This document shows, piece by piece, positions 50,209 to 56,702 of a stretch of 56,702 nt of DNA; within the stretch, counting starts at the first letter, position 1, and every line of letters starts with the position of its first letter. The position numbers were made by a program, and so were the translations under genes. The stretch spans positions 236 through 56,937 of the forward strand of contig NZ_LMBX01000029.1 in assembly GCF_001439605.1 (NCBI RefSeq), read 5' to 3'. Source of the stretch: Cytobacillus praedii (GTDB lineage Bacteria; Bacillota; Bacilli; Bacillales; Cytobacillaceae). Below the pieces are notes generated by a model. That model was not told where the DNA came from, searched no databases, and was given only the letters and a program-made list of their open reading frames with translations.

Positions 50209-50799
50209 GTGATATTCATGATTGATAACTATGATTCATTCACATATAATCTCGTTCAGTACTTAGGTGAGCTGGGAGAAGAATTAGTTGTTAAAAGAAA
50301 TGATGAAACATCGATTGATGAAATTCGTGAATTAAACCCAAGATTTTTAATGGTATCTCCTGGGCCTTGCAGTCCGAATGAAGCAGGAATGAGTTTAGAA
50401 GCAATCCAGGCATTTGCTGGCCATATTCCAATCTTCGGGGTTTGCCTTGGGCACCAATCTATTGCCCAAGTCTTTGGTGGGGAAGTTGTTCAGGCAGAGC
50501 GGCTGATGCATGGAAAGACCTCTGAAATGCATCATGATGGAAGGACGATCTTCCGTGGCTTGCCTAATCCTTTCCCGGCAACAAGATATCATTCCTTAAT
50601 TGTCAAGAAGGAAACGCTGCCTTCCTGTTTCGAAGTATCTGCATGGACGGCTGAAGGTGAAATCATGGCCATTCGCCATAAAGAGCTGCCGGTAGAAGGT
50701 GTTCAGTTTCATCCGGAATCGATCATGACAACAGCGGGAATGGATTTGCTTAAGAACTTCCTGAGTTATTATTCGAAAGTGGAAGAGATTAAGGAGTGA
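50209..50799 (+). CDS. pabA: Aminodeoxychorismate/anthranilate synthase component II
   Basis: Class I glutamine amidotransferase of 196 residues. The nucleophile is C79 in GVCLGHQ; the His/Glu pair is in QFHPES. In B. subtilis this subunit serves both PabB and TrpE; that dual role is inferred here. The start is GTG at 50209, two bases after the pabB stop. Confidence 0.95.
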   Translation: MIFMIDNYDSFTYNLVQYLGELGEELVVKRNDETSIDEIRELNPRFLMVSPGPCSPNEAGMSLEAIQAFAGHIPIFGVCLGHQSIAQVFGGEVVQAERLMHGKTSEMHHDGRTIFRGLPNPFPATRYHSLIVKKETLPSCFEVSAWTAEGEIMAIRHKELPVEGVQFHPESIMTTAGMDLLKNFLSYYSKVEEIKE

Positions 50800-50806
50800 T
50801 TAAGCA

Positions 50807-51664
50807 ATGTTTATCTATATGAATGGCGAAATTGTCCGGAAGGAAGAGGCTGTTATCTCACCGTTTGACCATGGATACTTATACGGTATGGGGCTATTTG
50901 AAACATTCAGAGTTTATAGTGGACATCCTTTTTTATTGGATGATCATCTGGAACGTCTGAATAATAGTCTAGAAGTGTTAAATGTGAAAATTTCTTATTC
51001 TAGGGATGAAATATTGTGTGCGCTTCGCCTGCTTTTAGCGAAAAACCATTTAACTGATGCTTATATTCGTATGAATGTATCCGCAGGGGCAGGAGAAATC
51101 GGACTGCAGCCAGATCCTTATCTTCACCCCAATCTGATTATCTTTGCGAAGCCTCTGCCTCTATCAATGAGCGGACAGGAAAAAAAGGCTGTAATATTAA
51201 CCCTGAATCGGAATACTCCTGAAGGTGTAGAGCGCTTAAAGTCACACCATTATTTAAATAATATTTTAGCAAAGAGGGAAATAGGGGATATGCCTGATTG
51301 TGAGGGAATCTTTCTAACAAAAGAAGGGTATTTGGCAGAGGGGATTGTCTCAAATTTATTTTGGCTAAAAGAGGATGTGCTGTACACTCCTGCTATTGAA
51401 ACAGGCATCTTAAATGGAGTGACAAGAAAATTAATTATGAGGTTAGCCGAAAAGAATGGGATAACCGTTGAGGAAGGCTTCTATCATGTGGATCAAGCCA
51501 AAAAAGCAGATGAGGTTTTTGTTACGAATTCCATCCAGGAGGTTGTTCCGATTTATTCATTTGATGGGACCAAGATGCCAGGCAATAACGGCAGTTTCTT
51601 ACAAGATCTTCAGAAGCGATATAAGAACCTTAGCAGGTACTTGTGGAGCAGGAATGAGTGGTAA
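50807..51664 (+). CDS. pabC: Aminodeoxychorismate lyase
   Basis: PLP fold-type IV enzyme of 285 residues that releases pyruvate to give 4-aminobenzoate. SPFDHGYLYGMGLFETFR, the PLP lysine in SHHYLNNILAKRE-type LKSHHYLNNIL region and GILNGVTRKLI are typical. AAGGAG lies 10 nt before the ATG. Branched-chain or D-amino acid transaminases share the fold; operon context favours PabC. Confidence 0.92.
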   Translation: MFIYMNGEIVRKEEAVISPFDHGYLYGMGLFETFRVYSGHPFLLDDHLERLNNSLEVLNVKISYSRDEILCALRLLLAKNHLTDAYIRMNVSAGAGEIGLQPDPYLHPNLIIFAKPLPLSMSGQEKKAVILTLNRNTPEGVERLKSHHYLNNILAKREIGDMPDCEGIFLTKEGYLAEGIVSNLFWLKEDVLYTPAIETGILNGVTRKLIMRLAEKNGITVEEGFYHVDQAKKADEVFVTNSIQEVVPIYSFDGTKMPGNNGSFLQDLQKRYKNLSRYLWSRNEW

Positions 51665-51681
51665 AGGGAGGTAAAATATTC

Positions 51682-52515
51682 ATGTCTACAATTATTCAAT
51701 GTGGTCCTTATTCATTGGACTACAGCAAGAAGACACTAATTATGGGGATATTAAATATTACGCCTGATTCCTTTTCTGATGGAGGGAAGTATCATCACGT
51801 GAATCAAGCGGTGGAACGGGCTGTGCAAATGGTGCAGGATGGTGCAGATATTATTGATATTGGGGGAGAATCGACCAGACCCGGATTTATTAAAGTATCT
51901 GCTGAAGAAGAAATTGAGCGGGTTATTCCTATTATTCGGGCTGTTTCAGAAGCAGTAGATGTACCTATCTCGATAGATACATATAAGGCAGAGGTTGCAA
52001 AGGAAGCAATTCAGGCAGGTGCGCATATTATAAATGATATTTGGGGTGCGAAAGCGGATGAGGACATGGCGAGGGTTGCGGCTGACCTTCAAGTCCCAAT
52101 TGTATTAATGCATAATCGTACAAACCAAGATTACTCCGTCTTTTACCGTGATGTCGTTAACGATCTGTTTGAAAGCATCTCACTTGTAAAACAAGCGGGA
52201 GTCAAGGATGAGAATATTATTTTGGACCCGGGAATTGGCTTTGCTAAAGACTTAACTTATAATCTAGAAATGATGAGAGATTTGGACAAGCTTGTGTCCC
52301 TTGGATATCCTGTTTTACTTGGAACTTCTCGAAAATCTATGATTGGCGGGGTGTTAGACTTGCCTGTTAATGAGCGGATGGAAGGTACTGGGGCGACCGT
52401 TTGTTATGGAATCCAGAAGGGATGTCACATTATGCGTATACATGATGTGAAAGAAATGGCTCGAATGGCAAAAATGATGGATGTACTAGTAGGTAAGGGA
52501 GTTTATCATGGATAA
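51682..52515 (+). CDS. folP: Dihydropteroate synthase
   Basis: Joins pABA to the pterin; target of sulfonamides; 277 residues. MGILNITPDSFSDGG, DIGGESTRPG, INDIWGA and DPGIGFAK are intact. GGGAGGT lies 9-10 nt before the ATG at 51682. Its 3' end overlaps folB by 8 nt. Confidence 0.96.
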   Translation: MSTIIQCGPYSLDYSKKTLIMGILNITPDSFSDGGKYHHVNQAVERAVQMVQDGADIIDIGGESTRPGFIKVSAEEEIERVIPIIRAVSEAVDVPISIDTYKAEVAKEAIQAGAHIINDIWGAKADEDMARVAADLQVPIVLMHNRTNQDYSVFYRDVVNDLFESISLVKQAGVKDENIILDPGIGFAKDLTYNLEMMRDLDKLVSLGYPVLLGTSRKSMIGGVLDLPVNERMEGTGATVCYGIQKGCHIMRIHDVKEMARMAKMMDVLVGKGVYHG

Positions 52516-52870
52516 AATTATTTTAAATAAGATGGCTTTTTATGGATATCATGGGGTTTTCCCTGAGGAAACCCGTCTAGGACAAAGATTTATGGTCGAT
52601 TTAACTGTGGAAACTAATTTAAAAAAAGCAGGGGTAACGGATCAGCTCGAATACTCTATTAATTATGGAGAAATCTATCAAGTATGCAAAGAGATTGTTG
52701 AAGGAAAACCTTATAAGCTTGTCGAGGCAGTTGCTGAAAAGATTGCCGGGGAAATGCTTGCTCGTTTTGAACCTATATCCCAAGTGACTGTGCGGGTAAT
52801 TAAACCAGATCCGCCTATTCCAGGCCATTATGAGTCAGTTGCCGTTGAAGTAACAAGGAGCAGAATGTAA
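52508..52870 (+). CDS. folB: Dihydroneopterin aldolase
   Basis: Folate pathway enzyme of 120 residues. MAFYGYHGVFPEE with the catalytic-region GYHG, the SINYGEIY segment, and KPDPPIPGHYESVAVEV are typical. It overlaps folP and shares one base with folK. Confidence 0.95.
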   Translation: MDKIILNKMAFYGYHGVFPEETRLGQRFMVDLTVETNLKKAGVTDQLEYSINYGEIYQVCKEIVEGKPYKLVEAVAEKIAGEMLARFEPISQVTVRVIKPDPPIPGHYESVAVEVTRSRM

Positions 52871-53397
52871 TGAATAATGAAGCATATATTGCATTAGGCT
52901 CCAACATTGGGAACCGTTTCGAGAATTTAAAGCAAGCGATCAAAGAGTTGAATGCTCTTCCAGGTGTGAATGTAGTGGATACCTCGTCCATTTATGAAAC
53001 GGATCCAGTTGGGTATGAGGATCAAGAGCAATTTTTAAATATGGTCATACAAGTGAAAACAGCATTAAATCCATTTCAACTGTTGGATGAATGCCTTGCT
53101 ATTGAAAAGGATCTTGGGAGAAAAAGGGAAATACGGTGGGGGCCTCGAACGATAGACCTTGACATTTTGCTGTATAATCAAGAAAATATTAAAACAGAGA
53201 AGTTATTAGTTCCTCATCCTCGGATGCAAGAGAGAGCGTTTGTTATCATCCCTCTACTTGAGATTCAGTCCAGCATCAAGCTTCCGGCGATGGAAAAGCC
53301 TCTTCAAGCAAGTTTAGAGGACATACCTGATAGAGAGGGAGTACGGATATGGAAGCGGAAAAATGGGGAAGACGTATTCGCGCTTTTCGAAAACTAA
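52870..53397 (+). CDS. folK: HPPK, hydroxymethyldihydropterin pyrophosphokinase
   Basis: Activates 6-hydroxymethyl-7,8-dihydropterin with ATP; 175 residues. ALGSNIGNRFENL, DPVGYEDQEQFLN and the ligand loop RWGPRTIDLDILLY are present. AAGGAG lies 9 nt upstream of the ATG, which shares its A with the folB stop codon. The C-terminus runs 49 nt into yazB. Confidence 0.95.
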   Translation: MNNEAYIALGSNIGNRFENLKQAIKELNALPGVNVVDTSSIYETDPVGYEDQEQFLNMVIQVKTALNPFQLLDECLAIEKDLGRKREIRWGPRTIDLDILLYNQENIKTEKLLVPHPRMQERAFVIIPLLEIQSSIKLPAMEKPLQASLEDIPDREGVRIWKRKNGEDVFALFEN

Positions 53398-53567
53398 AAG
53401 GCTTTACACAAGAGAGTTTTGCCAAAGAACTTGGTGTATCAGTATCGATATTAGGGGAAATTGAAAGAGGGAATAGAATGCCTGCTGCAGACTTTTTAGG
53501 GCGGGTTGCTTTCATGCTAAATATTACCCTTGAAGATTTAACTCCCCCAGATGAAAATAGAGAATAG
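53349..53567 (+). CDS. yazB: YazB, XRE-family helix-turn-helix protein
   Basis: Single-domain DNA-binding protein of 72 residues. The helix-turn-helix is GFTQESFAKELGVSVSILGEIERGNRMP. The target is unknown. It begins inside folK in another frame after GAGGGAG, so it is translated from the folate operon. Confidence 0.88.
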   Translation: MEAEKWGRRIRAFRKLKGFTQESFAKELGVSVSILGEIERGNRMPAADFLGRVAFMLNITLEDLTPPDENRE

Positions 53568-53617
53568 ATATTTTTAAATAAGAAATGTAACTTTTAGGTT
53601 AAATAATTCCAACTGCT

Positions 53618-53667
53618 GCGCCTTGAGTGAAAGACTTGTTTTATGCTTGTCGTCCTCAACAAGGCGC
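53618..53667 (+). repeat. Short intergenic repeat (family A-like) between yazB and dusB
   Basis: A 50-bp element with a perfect terminal inverted repeat GCGCCTTG/CAAGGCGC. The interior GACTTGTTTTATGCTTGTCG matches the right half of family A units (TTGTCTTATGCTTGTCG), as if the inner hairpin had been deleted. Confidence 0.65.
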
Positions 53668-53695
53668 TTTCTTATTGCAAAATAGGAGGTTTATA

Positions 53696-54697
53696 ATGTT
53701 TAAAATTGGCGATATTGAATTAAAAAACCGTGTCGTACTTGCGCCGATGGCAGGGGTTTGTAATTCGGCCTTTCGGCTAACGGTAAAAGAGTTCGGTGCG
53801 GGATTAGTATGTGCGGAAATGGTCAGTGATAAAGGCATTGTTATTAAGAATGAAAAGACAATGAACATGCTTTACATCGATGAAAGAGAAAAGCCGTTAA
53901 GTTTGCAAATTTTTGGCGGTGAAAAAGAGACATTGGTTGAAGCGGCGAGATTTGTTGATAAAAATACAAACGCGGACATTATCGATATTAATATGGGCTG
54001 CCCTGTTCCTAAAATTACGAAATGTGATGCAGGGGCAAAATGGCTGCTTGATCCAGATAAAATATATGAAATGGTCTCAGTTGTAACAGATGCAGTTGAA
54101 AAACCAGTCACCGTTAAAATGCGTATGGGATGGGATGAAGATCATATTTACGCTGTACGTAATGCACAGGCAGTTGAACGTGCGGGCGGAAAGGCTGTAG
54201 CGATGCACGGACGTACACGTGTACAAATGTATGAAGGAAAAGCGAATTGGGATATTATTCGTGAAGTGAAGCAAAGCATCAATATTCCTCTAATCGGAAA
54301 TGGAGATGTCCAAACCCCTCAAGATGCTAAACGGATGCTTGATGAAACAGGCTGTGATGGTGTAATGATTGGCAGAGCAGCGCTAGGAAATCCATGGATG
54401 ATTTATCGTACAGTTAAATACTTAGAATCAGGGGAATTATTGGGGGAGCCGAGTGCACGGGAGAAAATTAATGTTTGCATCCTTCATTTAGATCGTTTAA
54501 TCGCTTTGAAAAATGAGTATATAGCTGTTCGTGAAATGCGTAAGCATGCTGCTTGGTACCTAAAAGGAATCCGTGGCAATGGAAAAGTGCGAAATGCGAT
54601 AAATGAGTGTCAAACAAGAGACGATCTTGTTACATTGTTAAATGCACTTGTAATAGAAATAGAGGATATGGAACAGAGTCAAATCCAAGCTGGATAA
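53696..54697 (+). CDS. dusB: tRNA-dihydrouridine synthase
   Basis: FMN-dependent Dus family enzyme of 333 residues. LAPMAGVCNSAFR, GGEKETLVEAA, DINMGCPVPKITK (with the catalytic cysteine), VKMRMGWD and GRTRVQMYEGKANW are intact. AGGAGG lies 6 nt before the ATG at 53696. The longer frame from 53627 crosses the repeat element and is rejected. Confidence 0.95.
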   Translation: MFKIGDIELKNRVVLAPMAGVCNSAFRLTVKEFGAGLVCAEMVSDKGIVIKNEKTMNMLYIDEREKPLSLQIFGGEKETLVEAARFVDKNTNADIIDINMGCPVPKITKCDAGAKWLLDPDKIYEMVSVVTDAVEKPVTVKMRMGWDEDHIYAVRNAQAVERAGGKAVAMHGRTRVQMYEGKANWDIIREVKQSINIPLIGNGDVQTPQDAKRMLDETGCDGVMIGRAALGNPWMIYRTVKYLESGELLGEPSAREKINVCILHLDRLIALKNEYIAVREMRKHAAWYLKGIRGNGKVRNAINECQTRDDLVTLLNALVIEIEDMEQSQIQAG

Positions 54698-54755
54698 CAA
54701 AGGTGATGTTTGACTTTGGAATTTTCTTTATCTATAATACTTTTGAACGAAAGAG

Positions 54756-54786
54756 AACTGCCAGTGACCTACTGGCAGTTTTTATT
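54756..54786 (+). terminator. Intrinsic terminator of dusB (end of the pab-fol operon)
   Basis: Perfect 10-bp stem AACTGCCAGT/ACTGGCAGTT with loop GACCT, followed by TTTATT. Confidence 0.9.
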
Positions 54787-54909
54787 CTATTTATTCATAT
54801 TATTGATGTCTGTCCGGTCCACATTGTGTAGAATAATAAGAAGTGAGAAATCTTTTATTGTGCATAGGCCCTACATAAAAAGATTTACAAAATAATGGAG
54901 ATGATATAA

Positions 54910-56400
<1,491 letters not shown>

Positions 56401-56414
56401 TAACTATTAATCAG

Positions 56415-56451
56415 AGGTAAAGCATGTAATTTTAGGTGCTTTACCTTTTTT
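56415..56451 (+). terminator. Intrinsic terminator of lysS
   Basis: Perfect 9-bp stem GGTAAAGCA/TGCTTTACC with a 12-nt loop, followed by TTTTTTG. Confidence 0.85.
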
Positions 56452-56598
56452 GTATTACAATAAATTATATGAATATTTTTTCTTTCAATTCTAATGATAA
56501 ATATTGAAAAAACATATTGCAACCATGTTGATATGGTGGTATATTAATATCTGTTGTTGCGAGACAATAACTTTTGAAAAAAGAATTTAAAAAAGTTG

Positions 56599-56626
56599 TT
56601 GACTTAAACAGCTTGATTATGATAAT
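56599..56626 (+). promoter_or_regulatory. rRNA operon promoter
   Basis: TTGACT, 16-nt spacer, GATAAT, preceded by an A-rich tract that could serve as an UP element. It precedes an rrn-type leader. Confidence 0.7.
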
Positions 56627-56666
56627 ATTTAAAAGTCGCCTTGAGCGGCAACATGATAACAATCAT

Positions 56667-56702
56667 TGCTCTTTGAAAACTGAACGAACAAAAAACGTCA
56701 AC
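56667..56702 (+). promoter_or_regulatory. rrn leader with boxA antitermination signal (16S gene just beyond the window)
   Basis: TGCTCTTTGAAAACT is the boxA region found before 16S rRNA in Bacillus rrn operons, and CTGAACGAACAAAAAACGTCAAC is the usual continuation (positions 56680-56702). The mature 16S gene is not included. Confidence 0.8.

Overview
The window is a contiguous piece of a low-GC Gram-positive, spore-forming chromosome of the family Bacillaceae. Gene order and protein identity follow the Bacillus subtilis region from csfB/yaaO to lysS almost gene for gene: gin, a yaaO-type decarboxylase, tmk, darA, yaaR, holB, ricT, yabA, trmN6, yazA, rsmI, abrB, metS, yabD, yabE, rnmV, rsmA, yabG, veg, sspF, ispE, purR, ridA, spoVG, glmU, prs, ctc, pth, fin, mfd, spoVT, yabM, yabN, rqcP, yabP, yabQ, divIC, yabR, spoIIE, yabS, yabT, tilS, hprT, ftsH, coaX, hslO, yacD, cysK, pabB, pabA, pabC, folP, folB, folK, yazB, dusB, lysS. 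Only gin and abrB lie on the minus strand. The last 100 bases are the promoter and boxA-type leader of an rRNA operon whose 16S gene lies outside the window. The species cannot be fixed from the sequence alone.

Region by region: 1-8,020 carries nucleotide and replication functions (tmk, holB, yabA), c-di-AMP signalling (darA), sporulation control (gin, ricT) and RNA modification (trmN6, rsmI). 8,020-15,200 has the transition-state regulator abrB, methionyl-tRNA synthetase, a TatD nuclease, a G5/3D cell-wall protein and the 5S/16S rRNA maturation pair rnmV-rsmA. 15,350-24,400 holds spore genes (yabG, sspF, spoVG), isoprenoid, purine and cell-wall precursor genes (ispE, purR, ridA, glmU, prs) and translation genes (ctc, pth). 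24,500-40,300 is rich in repair, sporulation and division genes (fin, mfd, spoVT, yabM, yabN, rqcP, yabP, yabQ, divIC, yabR, spoIIE, yabS, yabT). 40,400-56,400 has tilS, hprT, ftsH, coaX, hslO, yacD, cysK, a complete para-aminobenzoate/folate operon (pabB to folK, then yazB, dusB) and lysS.

Regulation is unusually readable. Close matches are present for sigma-A (yabE, veg, yabR), sigma-H (spoVG), sigma-B (ctc), sigma-F/G (gin, fin, sspF, spoVT) and sigma-K (yabG) promoters. Spo0A boxes lie downstream of the abrB promoter, a 21-bp-spaced sigma-A promoter precedes spoIIE, and a PurBox-like dyad overlaps a purR promoter. Most operons end in clear intrinsic terminators.

Nothing in the coding sequence looks like a new system: it is conserved housekeeping and sporulation DNA. 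The part the genes do not explain is a set of about ten intergenic repeat elements of roughly 50-210 bp, in at least three families and both orientations. The main family folds into a long imperfect hairpin, and stem arms differ between copies in a compensated way, including one copy where a CCCC/GGGG pair is swapped to GGG/CCCC. One locus, upstream of yabM, carries about three units in tandem with a 124-bp period.
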